Part shown: positions 48,836 to 56,876 of the stretch, one piece after another
Layout: each line of letters opens with the position of its first letter
Position numbering within the stretch: the stretch's first letter is position 1
Origin: Actinoplanes solisilvae
GTDB taxonomy: Bacteria > Actinomycetota > Actinomycetes > Mycobacteriales > Micromonosporaceae
DNA length: 64,000 nt
Reading direction: 5' to 3'
Assembly: GCF_003999975.1 (NCBI RefSeq)
Contig: NZ_RJAC01000010.1
Span: 124,001 to 188,000 of the forward strand
The notes under the pieces: generated by a model
Database searches by the model: none
The model's input: only the letters and a program-made list of their open reading frames with translations
Told to the model about the DNA's origin: nothing
Position numbers and translations under genes: made by a program

Positions 48836-49198
48836 CTATCGGGTCGAGGCCGCCGTGATCGCCTGGGGCACGGTGTCGAAGGTGCGGAAGGCGTCGTGCA
48901 GGCGCTGAGCCTTGAGCACGGTCATCAGGAAGTCGCCGGCGATCACGAGCAGGACGTCGCCGCCGTTACGGCGGGCCGCGTTGCGCGCCCGCACCAGGAT
49001 GCCCAGGCACAGCGAGTCGATCGTGCCGGCGGCGGTCAGGTCGACGATAACGACCGGGCGCAGGGCCACAGCCTCGTCGAGTCTCTGACGCAGCTCTGAG
49101 ACGATGTCGACGTCAACATCGCCGGACACGCGCACCAGCGCGGCCGGCGTGGTCAGGGCGATCGAGACACTCGCGGGCCGGACATCGGCACTCTGCAT
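48836..49198 (-). CDS. STAS-domain anti-sigma factor antagonist
   Basis: This 120-aa SpoIIAA-like fold has VRVSGDVDVDIVSELRQRLDEAV, the phospho-acceptor loop IVDLTAAGTIDSLCLGILV (Ser after the conserved Asp; the usual following Ser-Gly is Leu-Cys), and a C-terminal helix. Such proteins free a sigma factor by binding its anti-sigma kinase when unphosphorylated. No kinase or sigma gene lies in the window. ATG 49198 follows GAGGTGA; GTG 49201 is possible. Confidence 0.85.
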   Translation of the reverse strand: MQSADVRPASVSIALTTPAALVRVSGDVDVDIVSELRQRLDEAVALRPVVIVDLTAAGTIDSLCLGILVRARNAARRNGGDVLLVIAGDFLMTVLKAQRLHDAFRTFDTVPQAITAASTR

Positions 49199-49413
49199 CA
49201 CGTGTCACCTCTTATCTGGTTGTCTCTCCAGCATCCCCGCACGATGTGGCAACGGTCCCGCAGCGCTATGACGATCCCGTGAACTTTGACCACAACGGCC
49301 TCAGCAGTACCCCGCGGCTCCCGGCCGAAACCCGCTGTCGTTTCTGTCCAAGACCGCGGACGGGATGAGGACATAACGTGAACGCGCAGCCCCGACCCAG
49401 AGGAGAAAGCACC

Positions 49414-49989
49414 ATGCGCAACCTGGTCTACACCGGTTTCATGTCGCTCGACGGCGTTGTCGACTCGCCCGGCGGACCGTCGGAGGGACACCGCAGCGGC
49501 GGGTGGGTGTTCAAGGACCTCGAGTTCGTCCCGGAGGCCTGGTCGCTCAAGGGCGAGGAGCTCGCCGACACGACCGCGCTGATGTTCGGCCGCCGAAGCT
49601 ACGAGGCTTTCGCCCCGGTCTGGCCGGGTTCCGAGGACCATGCCGGCTACAAGGAACTGCCCAAGTACGTGGTGTCGGGCTCGATCTCCGAGGACGCCCT
49701 CGTCGATGACTGGGGGCCGACGACGATCCTGCGCTCGACCGACGACGTGGCCGCGCTCAAACGGGGCGAGGGCGGTGCGATCTTCATCCACGGCAGCGCC
49801 GAGCTGGCCCGGCGGCTGTCCGACGCGGGCCTGATCGACCAGTACAACCTGCTCGTCTTCCCCGTGCTGCTCGGCGCCGGCAAGAGCCTGTTCGGCCGGG
49901 CCGACCGCGACAAGCACATGCTGACGCTGCGCGAGTCGCAGAGCTACCCGAACGGGATCTTGAAGCTGGTCTACGACGTCAAGCGCTGA
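49414..49989 (+). CDS. Dihydrofolate reductase-like (RibD C-terminal) protein
   Basis: This 191-aa protein has a RibD_C fold: LVYTGFMSLDGVVDSPGG at the start, the nucleotide-binding stretch TALMFGRRSYEAF, YVVSGSI, IFIHGSAELARRL and DQYNLLVFPVLLGAGKSLFG. These proteins bind NADPH and reduce unidentified pterin- or flavin-like substrates. AGAGGAGAAAG precedes ATG 49414. It converges, with an 11-bp overlap, on the AraC gene. Confidence 0.9.
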   Translation: MRNLVYTGFMSLDGVVDSPGGPSEGHRSGGWVFKDLEFVPEAWSLKGEELADTTALMFGRRSYEAFAPVWPGSEDHAGYKELPKYVVSGSISEDALVDDWGPTTILRSTDDVAALKRGEGGAIFIHGSAELARRLSDAGLIDQYNLLVFPVLLGAGKSLFGRADRDKHMLTLRESQSYPNGILKLVYDVKR

Positions 49990-50677
49990 GGGCGATCGCG
50001 CCCCCGGTTCCCTCGCGCAGCTGCTTCGCGGTGCGTCCGACGTACGAACGCAGGGCGCGGGCCAGGTGAGGCTCGTCGAAGTAGTCGAGCTTGGCCACGA
50101 CGTCAGCGGCCGTGTCGCCGGCCACCAGCAGCTCGGCCGCCGCACGGGCGCGCTCGATCTGCCGTACGGCACCCCGGGTGAGCCCGGTCGCCGCGCGAAA
50201 CCGCCGTTCCACCGTACGCCCGGAAACGCCCGGACACCCGCCCCGGAGAACCTCGGCGACCAGCGGGTCACGCACCACGACGCCGGCGCGGACGAGCCGG
50301 TCGACCAGCGCCTCGGCGTCGTCGGGGCCGGGCGTCGCCCAGCTCGCGCCGTCCAGCCGGAAGGCGCGACGAGTGGCCTCCGGAAGCACCAGCCCGCCGT
50401 CGACCAGGGCCGGTGTGGGCATGACTCGCAACGAGGTGCCCAGGGCGAACTCGATGCCGGTGAAGCTCGCACCCTCGGGCACGGGCGCCGCGCCGGTGCG
50501 GGTCTCGGGGCCGGTCACGCTCGCGTACGCCCGGCCCTGCTGCTCGTGGAAGACCAGCCCCCACCGTACGCCCGCAACCGACGTCATCCGGGTGACCTGC
50601 TCGCTCGTGCAGGTCCACACGGAGTCGACCCACGGCGAGTCGGACCGGCGCGTCGCGAAACGCAGCGCCGCCGGCAC
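49979..50677 (-). CDS. AraC-family transcriptional regulator
   Basis: This 232-aa protein has a C-terminal AraC DNA-binding domain (VSGRTVERRFRAATGLTRGAVRQIERARAAAELLVAG, then DVVAKLDYFDEPHLARALRSYVGRTAKQLR). The N-terminal half is shorter than usual and resembles DUF6597-type ligand domains. GTG 50677 lies directly before the stop of the XRE gene upstream, so the two are in one operon. It may regulate the convergent reductase, but this is only positional. Confidence 0.85.
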   Translation of the reverse strand: MPAALRFATRRSDSPWVDSVWTCTSEQVTRMTSVAGVRWGLVFHEQQGRAYASVTGPETRTGAAPVPEGASFTGIEFALGTSLRVMPTPALVDGGLVLPEATRRAFRLDGASWATPGPDDAEALVDRLVRAGVVVRDPLVAEVLRGGCPGVSGRTVERRFRAATGLTRGAVRQIERARAAAELLVAGDTAADVVAKLDYFDEPHLARALRSYVGRTAKQLREGTGGAIALSA

Positions 50678-50680
50678 GGG

Positions 50681-50947
50681 TCAGGACGCCTGACGGACGG
50701 GCGTGTCGGCCAGCCAGACGTCGGCCAGGTCGCTGAGGGGGATGTCGAGGGCCTGGCTGAGGCAGACCACGGAGCCGAACGCGGGCGCGGGCAGGCGACC
50801 CGCCTCGATCTTGCGCAGCGTCTCGGGGGAGATGCCGGCCGCCAGGGCCACCTCGACGAGGCTGCGATCGCCCCGCGCGGCGCGCAACGCGGCCCCGAGG
50901 CGCTGGCCCGCGGCGATCTGTTCGGGGGTGAGCGGTTGGCGAACCAT
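50681..50947 (-). CDS. XRE-family helix-turn-helix regulator
   Basis: This 88-aa Cro/CI-type HTH protein (GQRLGAALRAARGDRSLVEVALAAGISPETLRKIEAGRLPAPAFGSVVCLSQALDIPLSDLADVWL) covers the whole chain. I choose ATG 50947, which has TATCCT 7 nt upstream; ATG 50968 would add seven residues. It diverges from a methionine aminopeptidase gene across an AT-rich operator-like palindrome. XRE regulators beside M24 peptidases recur in actinobacteria. Confidence 0.88.
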   Translation of the reverse strand: MVRQPLTPEQIAAGQRLGAALRAARGDRSLVEVALAAGISPETLRKIEAGRLPAPAFGSVVCLSQALDIPLSDLADVWLADTPVRQAS

Positions 50948-50975
50948 GCCCAGCAGGATAGCCCTCATCCGTCGT

Positions 50976-50989
50976 GGTATAAAAATACC
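50976..50989. promoter_or_regulatory. Operator/-10 region between XRE and map genes
   Basis: GGTAT-AAAA-ATACC is an inverted repeat with a TATAAA box for the rightward gene. It is the most AT-rich spot locally and lies midway between the divergent starts, a likely XRE binding site. Confidence 0.6.
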
Positions 50990-51012
50990 GCACAGGGAGA
51001 GGGAGGCTTGTC

Positions 51013-51831
51013 GTGATCGAGTTGAAGTCCGCCGAGGAGATCGACCGGATGGCGGTGACCGGCCAGTTCGTCGGTGAGCTGCTGGCCGAGCTGAGCGGCG
51101 TCGCGGCGGTCGGGGTCGACCTCATGGACATCGAGCACCACGCCCGCCGCCGCATCAAGGAGCGCGGCGCCGAGTCGTGCTACTGGGACTACTCCCCCTC
51201 GTTCGGCCGCGGCCCGTTCCGCAACGTACTGTGCCTGTCGGTCAACGACGCGGTCCTGCACGGTCTTCCGCACTCCTACGTGCTGCGCGACGGCGACCTG
51301 CTCAGCATCGACATGGCCCTGGCGATCGACGGCTGGGCGGCCGACTCGGCCCTGTCGTTCGTCGTCGGCCCGCCCGACCCGGCCGACCTTCACCTGATCG
51401 AGGCCACCCAGGTCGCGCTCGAGGCGGCCGTCGCCGCGGCCCAGCCCGGCGGGCGCATCGGCGACATCTCCGCCGCGATCGGCCAGGTCGCCCACTCGTA
51501 CGGCTACAGCGTCAACCACGAGTTCGGCGGCCACGGCATCGGCCGCACCATGCACGAGGCCCCGCACATCTCCAACGACGGCCGGGCCCGGCGCGGCATG
51601 CGGCTCGACCCCGGCCTCACGGTCGCCATCGAGCCGTGGCTGTGCCAGTCAACCGACAAAATCAAGTACGACGAGGACGGCTGGACGATCCGCTCAGCCG
51701 ACGGCTCCCGCACGGCCCACTCGGAACACACGGTCGCCATCACCGCGGCAGGCCCCCGAGTCCTGACCCGCCGGCCCACCGAGAGCCCGGCCGCGCCCGA
51801 CCCGGCCCGCAAGCCCGCCGCGGCCGCCTAG
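51013..51831 (+). CDS. map: Methionine aminopeptidase (M24, type I)
   Basis: This 272-aa pita-bread metallopeptidase removes N-terminal Met. All five metal ligands are visible: Asp in LSIDMALA and WAADSALS, His in HGIGRTMHEAPH, Glu in TVAIEPW and Glu in AHSEHTVAIT. An N-terminal substrate His in LHGLPH is also seen. GTG 51013 follows GGGAGG. Pro/Ala-rich residues form a C-terminal tail. It is probably an accessory copy under control of the divergent XRE protein rather than the housekeeping enzyme, which is usually near secY/adk. Confidence 0.92.
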   Translation: MIELKSAEEIDRMAVTGQFVGELLAELSGVAAVGVDLMDIEHHARRRIKERGAESCYWDYSPSFGRGPFRNVLCLSVNDAVLHGLPHSYVLRDGDLLSIDMALAIDGWAADSALSFVVGPPDPADLHLIEATQVALEAAVAAAQPGGRIGDISAAIGQVAHSYGYSVNHEFGGHGIGRTMHEAPHISNDGRARRGMRLDPGLTVAIEPWLCQSTDKIKYDEDGWTIRSADGSRTAHSEHTVAITAAGPRVLTRRPTESPAAPDPARKPAAAA

Positions 51832-51862
51832 GGTTGCCTTCCGGCCTCTCGCGGTGGGGAAA

Positions 51863-51893
51863 GCCGCCTCGCACCCGGCCGGTGTGAGGCGGC
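51863..51893. terminator. Bidirectional hairpin terminator between map and the ABC-F gene
   Basis: GCCGCCTC (51863-51870) pairs with GAGGCGGC (51886-51893), and CAC/GTG extends the stem inward, between two convergent genes. Confidence 0.7.
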
Positions 51894-51904
51894 ATCCCCG
51901 AAGA

Positions 51905-53524
51905 TCAGGCCGGCGCCCGTGTCTCGGTGAGGCGGCCGTCGGCCAGTTCGAGCCAGCGGTCCACCTTGATCTCGGCCAGGAAGCGGTCGTCGTGGCTGAC
52001 GACCACGAAAGCTCCCTGGTACGCCGTCAGCGCGCTCTCCAGTTGGCCCACGCTGACCAGGTCGAGGTTGTTGGTGGGCTCGTCGAGCAGCAGCAGTTGC
52101 GGGGCCGGCTCGGCGAACAGGATGCAGGCCAGGGTGGCCCGCAGCAGTTCGCCGCCGGAGAGGACGCTGACCGGCAGGTGGGCGCGGGCGCCGCGGAACA
52201 GGAAGCGGGCCAGCTTGTTCATCCGGTCGGCCTCAGTCAGCGCGGGAGCGAACGACGCGAAGTTCTCGGCCACCGTCCGGTCGGCGTCGAGTAGGTCGAG
52301 GCGTTGGGACAGGTAGGCCACCCGGCCCTCGGCCCGCGACGCAACGCCGGAATCGGGTTGCTGGTAGCCGCCGATCAGTCGCAGCAGAGTGGATTTGCCC
52401 GCGCCGTTGGGTCCGATGAGGGCGATCCGCTCCGGCCCCCGGATGTCGAGCCCGACGCCGCCGAAGACCAGCCTGTCACCGTACGTGGCCTGCAGGTCGT
52501 TGCCGTGGAAGACCGTGCGGCCGGCGGGGACCGTCGTGCCGGGCAGGTCGAGGGTGATGGTGTCGTCCTGGCGGGCGGCGCGGCTGGCCTGGTCGAGTTT
52601 GGCCTGGGCGTCGCCGAGCCGGTTGGCGTGCACCTCGTTGGACTTGGCCGCCGACACCTGCGCGTCGCGTTTGAGGTTGCCCGCGACGATGCGGGCCAGC
52701 CCGGCGTCGGCCAGGTTGCGCGACGCGGTCGAGGCTCGCCGGGCGGCTCGTTCCCGGGCCTGCTGCAGTTCGCGTTTCTGGCGTTTCACGTCCTGTTCGG
52801 CCTGGCGCACCTGGCGTTCGAAAACCTCCTGCTCGGCCTGGACCGCCTGCTCGTACTCGGTGAACGTGCCGCCGTACCAGCGGATCTCGCCGTGGTCGAG
52901 GGCGGCGATGCGGTCCATCTCGTCGAGCAGGCCGCGGTCGTGGCTGACCACCAGCAGGCAGCCGGTCCACGCGCGCAGCACGGCGATCAGACGCTCGCGC
53001 GCGAAACGGTCGAGGTTGTTGGTGGGCTCGTCGAGCAGCAGCACGTCGGGCCGTTTGAGCAGCTGAGCGGCCAGACCGAGGGAGACGACCTGGCCGCCGC
53101 TGAGCGTGCCGAGTGTGCGGTCGAGGGTGACGTCGGCCAGGCCGAGGCGGTCGAGTTCGGCGCGGGTGCGTTCCTCGATGTCCCAGTCGTTGCCGATGGT
53201 GGTGAAGTGGTCCTCGGAGGCGTCCCCGGCCTCGATGGCGTGCAGGGCGGCGATGGCCCGGTCGACCTCGAGCACCTGCGCGACCGTCTGTTGCTGGGCG
53301 AAGGGCAGGTGCTGCGGCAGGTAGCCGAGCACGCCTTGCACGGTGACGCTGCCCGCGGTGGGCGTGAGCTCGCCCGCGATCAGCTTGAGCAGGGTGGACT
53401 TGCCGGAGCCGTTGGGCGCGACCAGACCGGTGCGCCCGCCCGGGATCGAGAAGGACAGGTCTGCGAAGACCGGGGTGTCATCCGGCCAGGAAAAGGACAC
53501 GGCGGAGCCGACGACGAAAGACAT
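51905..53524 (-). CDS. ABC-F family ATPase (ribosome-associated or antibiotic-resistance type)
   Basis: This 539-aa protein has two ABC domains without membrane segments. Domain 1 has GLVAPNGSGKSTLL, LSGGQ and LLLDEPTNNLD. The Arg/Gln/Glu-rich interdomain linker covers about residues 230-300 (QDVKRQKRELQQARERAARR). Domain 2 has GPNGAGKSTLL, LSGGE and LLLDEPTNNLD. ABC-F proteins act on the ribosome, some protecting it from antibiotics. ATG 53524 is preceded by a leader with two hairpins and two mini-ORFs (53533-53644), the usual arrangement for drug-inducible members. Confidence 0.92.
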   Translation of the reverse strand: MSFVVGSAVSFSWPDDTPVFADLSFSIPGGRTGLVAPNGSGKSTLLKLIAGELTPTAGSVTVQGVLGYLPQHLPFAQQQTVAQVLEVDRAIAALHAIEAGDASEDHFTTIGNDWDIEERTRAELDRLGLADVTLDRTLGTLSGGQVVSLGLAAQLLKRPDVLLLDEPTNNLDRFARERLIAVLRAWTGCLLVVSHDRGLLDEMDRIAALDHGEIRWYGGTFTEYEQAVQAEQEVFERQVRQAEQDVKRQKRELQQARERAARRASTASRNLADAGLARIVAGNLKRDAQVSAAKSNEVHANRLGDAQAKLDQASRAARQDDTITLDLPGTTVPAGRTVFHGNDLQATYGDRLVFGGVGLDIRGPERIALIGPNGAGKSTLLRLIGGYQQPDSGVASRAEGRVAYLSQRLDLLDADRTVAENFASFAPALTEADRMNKLARFLFRGARAHLPVSVLSGGELLRATLACILFAEPAPQLLLLDEPTNNLDLVSVGQLESALTAYQGAFVVVSHDDRFLAEIKVDRWLELADGRLTETRAPA

Positions 53525-53532
53525 GGAGAACC

Positions 53533-53644
53533 TCAAAAAGGAAGGCGTGAGCAAGGCATGACGACATGCGCCACGCGACGGTTGTCAAACCCGTCGATGG
53601 CCGCTCCGGGGAACTCACCCGGAGATGTCGTCGTCACCTGCCAC
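53533..53644 (-). promoter_or_regulatory. Attenuator-like leader of the ABC-F gene
   Basis: Reading toward the gene, mini-ORF 1 runs from GTG 53644 to TGA 53615 (MAGDDDISG), with AGGAG upstream. Its stop lies inside a 7-bp hairpin (53604-53624). A second, stronger hairpin follows at 53576-53596 (CGACGG/CCGTCG). Mini-ORF 2 runs from ATG 53559 to TGA 53533 (MPCSRLPF), nine bases before the main ATG. This resembles ribosome-mediated attenuation. Confidence 0.6.
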
Positions 53645-53691
53645 GTTCTGCTCCTGTCTCAGAGGACCCGGCCAGCATAGCTCGCCCGGGG

Positions 53692-54717
53692 TCAGCGCTT
53701 CACGTCATATATCCGGTTCGTGACCGTCTCCACGGCCACCCGCCACGAGCCCAGCCCGGCGTCGGCGGCGATCGCGCGCATCACGTCCTCACCCGCGTGG
53801 TTGCCCAGGGCCACCGGTCCGCGCTGGGCGATCGCGGCGGGCAGGCAGAGCACGACCGAGACCGCCGCGAACGACCGGCCGATCGGGTTGATGCTCCGGG
53901 CCGGGTCGCCCGACGTGTTCGGCTCGACGATCATCACGCTTCCGTCCGCGGCCAACACCTTTTCCGTACGCCGCAGGGCCGCACCCGGATCACCGAGGTC
54001 GTGCAGGCAGTCGAAGTAGGTGACCAGGTCGTACCCCTCGCCCGGGAAGTCGGCCGCCGACGCGACCTCGAAGCTGACCCGGCCGGACAGTCCACGCTCC
54101 CGCGCCGTACGCCGGGCCGCCTCGACGGACGGGGCGTGAAAGTCGAACCCGCGGAACCGGGCCTGCGGGAAGGCCTCGGCCATCAGCATCGTCGAGTAGC
54201 CGTACCCGCAGCCGACGTCGGCGACCAGCCCGCCGCCCGCGAGCTTCTCGGTCACGCCCTGCAGAGCGGGCAGCCACTCCTGCACGAGGAAGGCGTCGTA
54301 GCCGGGCCGGAAGAAGTCGGCCACCCCGGAGAACAGGTCGGCCGAGTGCTGCTCCCAGCCGTGCCCGTCGCCGGTGCGGAACGCCTCGACGAGCGCGTCC
54401 TCGGTCTGGTAGAGCGACTGCAGCATCGTGAACCCGCCGGTGAGGTCGGCCAGCACGGCCGCGTGCTCGTCGGGCAGCTCGTAGGTCGCGGTGGCCGCGT
54501 CGTAGAGCACGTATTCGCCGGCGACCTGCGCGGCCAGCCACTCGGCGGCGTACCGCTCGACGGTGCCCGCCTCGGCGGCGAGCTGCGCCGGGGTCATCGG
54601 CCCGCGCCCGGTCATGGCCCGGTAGAGCCCGAGCCGCGCCCCGAGCGACACCGACAGCCCGGCGAAGGCGGCCGCGTTGTCGGTGACCACGCGGCCCAGA
54701 AAAGCATCTTGATCCAT
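53692..54717 (-). CDS. SAM-dependent methyltransferase with an N-terminal winged helix
   Basis: In this 341-aa protein the first ~90 residues are helical with a winged-helix dimerisation look (LSVSLGARLGLYRAM...TPAQLAAEAGTVERYAAEWLAAQ). The Rossmann domain carries motif I VADVGCGYGYSTMLMAEAF and the acidic loop FRGFDFHAPSVEAARR. It resembles Rv2258c-type methyltransferases acting on small molecules. ATG 54717 follows GAAAG; GTG 54723 is possible. A role in modifying an antibiotic or natural product would fit the ABC-F neighbour but is speculative. Confidence 0.87.
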   Translation of the reverse strand: MDQDAFLGRVVTDNAAAFAGLSVSLGARLGLYRAMTGRGPMTPAQLAAEAGTVERYAAEWLAAQVAGEYVLYDAATATYELPDEHAAVLADLTGGFTMLQSLYQTEDALVEAFRTGDGHGWEQHSADLFSGVADFFRPGYDAFLVQEWLPALQGVTEKLAGGGLVADVGCGYGYSTMLMAEAFPQARFRGFDFHAPSVEAARRTARERGLSGRVSFEVASAADFPGEGYDLVTYFDCLHDLGDPGAALRRTEKVLAADGSVMIVEPNTSGDPARSINPIGRSFAAVSVVLCLPAAIAQRGPVALGNHAGEDVMRAIAADAGLGSWRVAVETVTNRIYDVKR

Positions 54718-54764
54718 AGCCACTTTCGACGCGCCGGAAGCGCCCGGCGTTCAGGTGGGCAGTG

Positions 54765-55943
54765 TCATAGCGGCGTGCGCAGGCGTTCGGCGAGTTCGCG
54801 GCGGGAGACGACGCCGAGTTTGGCGAAGACCTTGCGCAGGTGCCATTCGACCGTACGGTGGCTCAGGAACAGGGCCGCGCCGATCTCGGCGTTCGCGCGG
54901 CCTGCCACGGCCAGCCGGGCGATCTGCGTCTCCTGGGCGGTCAGCTTCTCGTGGTCGCCGACGGCTCGCCGGGTCACGGTCTCGCCCGTGGCCATCAGTT
55001 CGCGGCGGGCGCGACCAGGATGATGCCGGTCGCGTAGTAGGTGGTCAGGCGGCCCAGTTCGGCCTGGGCCTCGGCCTCGGCGAGCAGCAGGTCGGCGGCC
55101 TCGGCGAGGCGGCCTTCGAAGATGAGCGCCCCCGAGCGGTAGGACAGCGCGGCCGGCAGGATGTAGGCGTAGCCGGTGCGCCGGGCGAACCCGACGGCCT
55201 GGCTGCTGATCCGGTCCCATGACTCGTCGTCGAACAGTTCCATGTCCACCAGCGCGGCGAGCCAGATCAGTTCGAGGTCCTCGTCGTTGGTGAGCGCGTG
55301 CAGGGCGCGGGACAGCTTCGGGACGGCGGCCGCGTAGCCGTCGAGGATCCAGGCCGCCATACCGTCGAGGAAGAGGCTGCCCACCTCGTCGCCGACCGGG
55401 AGCCGCCGGGCCGCCTCGGCCGCCCGGCGCAGATGTTCCGGCGGGCCGAGCCGCCCGGCCAGCACCCCGGTGCCGATCGCCGCGAGATAGGCCGTGCGGG
55501 CCGCCCGCGGGTTCGGTTCGCGCAGGTCGCCCGCGGCCGTCAGCATGGCCGGGCTGATGCCGCGCACCGAGTTGACCACGAACGAGACCGCCGTCCGCAG
55601 CCGCATCACCTCGGCACGCTGCGCGTCGTCGAGCCGGCCGAGCTCGGCCGCCGCGAGCAGGCCGGGGACGAGGCTGGGCCGTCCCGAGAACATCCGCTCC
55701 TGGGCCGCGGCCAGCGCGCGTCGGGTGCGCCGGCTCGGGTCGGGGGTGAGCGCGACGGCCCGTTCGAGGAACGCCGCGGCGGCGGAACGGCCTCCGCGCG
55801 TACGGGCCCGGGTCGCCGACGCCTTCAGTTCGGCGGCCACGTCCTCGTCCGGACCGACCGCCGCGTGGGCGCGGTGCCAGGCTCAGCGGTCGGGGTCGAG
55901 CCGCTTTCTCGCGCGCGCGGCCGAGCAGGTCCCCCACCGCCAT
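54765..55943 (-). pseudogene. Decayed LuxR-type (LAL) regulator
   Basis: Three pieces of one regulator lie in order but in different frames. A start-like MAVGDLLGRAREK comes first (from 55943). A helical-repeat segment follows (about 55860 to 54995: LKASATRARTRGGRSAAAAFLERAVALTPDPSRRTRRALAAAQ through to LTTYYATGIIL). A complete LuxR HTH is last (KLTAQETQIARLAVAGRANAEIGAALFLSHRTVEWHLRKVFAKLGV). The P-loop ATPase expected after the start and some 150 residues before the HTH are missing, and two frame changes occur. It is therefore a pseudogene with internal deletions; the HTH piece could still be translated from ATG 54994 or thereabouts. Confidence 0.75.
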
Positions 55944-56027
55944 GACCCGATCATTTATTCTCTGAAGCGACCCGACCTGGGCCAACACGCGTGAACTCCG
56001 TCGCTGCACGCTGCGTCGATCAGAGGT

Positions 56028-56792
56028 ATGACGAATTACCCACGGATGATCGCCACAGTCAATCTGATGGAACCGGCGCCGCGGCGGGTGCGCGCGACCC
56101 TCAACGGCAAGGTCGTGCTCGACACCACCCGCGCCGTCTACCTCTGGGAGATCGCGAGCTTCCCGCAGTACTACATCCCGCTCGACGACGTCGACCCTTC
56201 GGTGCTCGTCGACGAGGACCACGAGCAGCACCTCAGCCGGGGGACGGCACGCCGGACGGGGCTGAAGGTCGGCGACGTCGAGCACAAGGCAGCCGCACGG
56301 ATCTACACCGAGAGCAAGCTGCCCGGGCTGGCGGGACTGGTCCGGTTCGAGTGGGACGCGCTGGACGCGTGGTTCGAGGAGGACGAGGAGATCTTCTTCC
56401 ACCCGCGGAACCCGTACACCCGGGTCGATGCTCTTCGCTCCACCCGGCACGTGCGGGTCGAGCTCGACGGGGTGCTGCTCGGCGAGTCGAACTCGCCGGT
56501 GCTGCTGTTCGAGACCGGCCTGCCGACCCGCTACTACCTCGACCGGTCGGCGCTGAACCACTCGGCGCTCGAACACACCGACACGACGAGTTTCTGCCCG
56601 TACAAGGGCCGCACCAGCGACTACTGGACTGTTCGTACGCCCGTGGGGTCGTACCCGGATCTGGCCTGGTCCTATGCCTTCCCGACGGCCGCGGTGGGGC
56701 CCATCCACCAGCTTGTCGCGTTCTACAACGAGAAGGTCGACCTGTACGTGGACGGGACGCTGCTCGAACGGCCCAAGACCGTCTTCTCCTGA
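56028..56792 (+). CDS. DUF427-family protein, duplicated domain
   Basis: This 254-aa protein has two tandem DUF427 beta-barrels. The first runs from RVRATLNGKVVLDTTRAVYLWEIASFPQYYIPLDDVD, the second from RHVRVELDGVLLGESNSPVLLFETGLPTRYYLDRSAL, with the conserved TSFCPYKGRTSDYW and ATAVGPI-like ending. Function of the family is unknown. ATG 56028 follows AGAGG closely; ATG 56046 is an alternative. Confidence 0.9.
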   Translation: MTNYPRMIATVNLMEPAPRRVRATLNGKVVLDTTRAVYLWEIASFPQYYIPLDDVDPSVLVDEDHEQHLSRGTARRTGLKVGDVEHKAAARIYTESKLPGLAGLVRFEWDALDAWFEEDEEIFFHPRNPYTRVDALRSTRHVRVELDGVLLGESNSPVLLFETGLPTRYYLDRSALNHSALEHTDTTSFCPYKGRTSDYWTVRTPVGSYPDLAWSYAFPTAAVGPIHQLVAFYNEKVDLYVDGTLLERPKTVFS

Positions 56793-56876
56793 TGAACCGG
56801 CCGCGGCGAGCTGCGTTCTACAGCGGTATGACAGCCTCACGAGAAGACCTCGTCGCCCGGGGGTGCTGGTGAGCCC

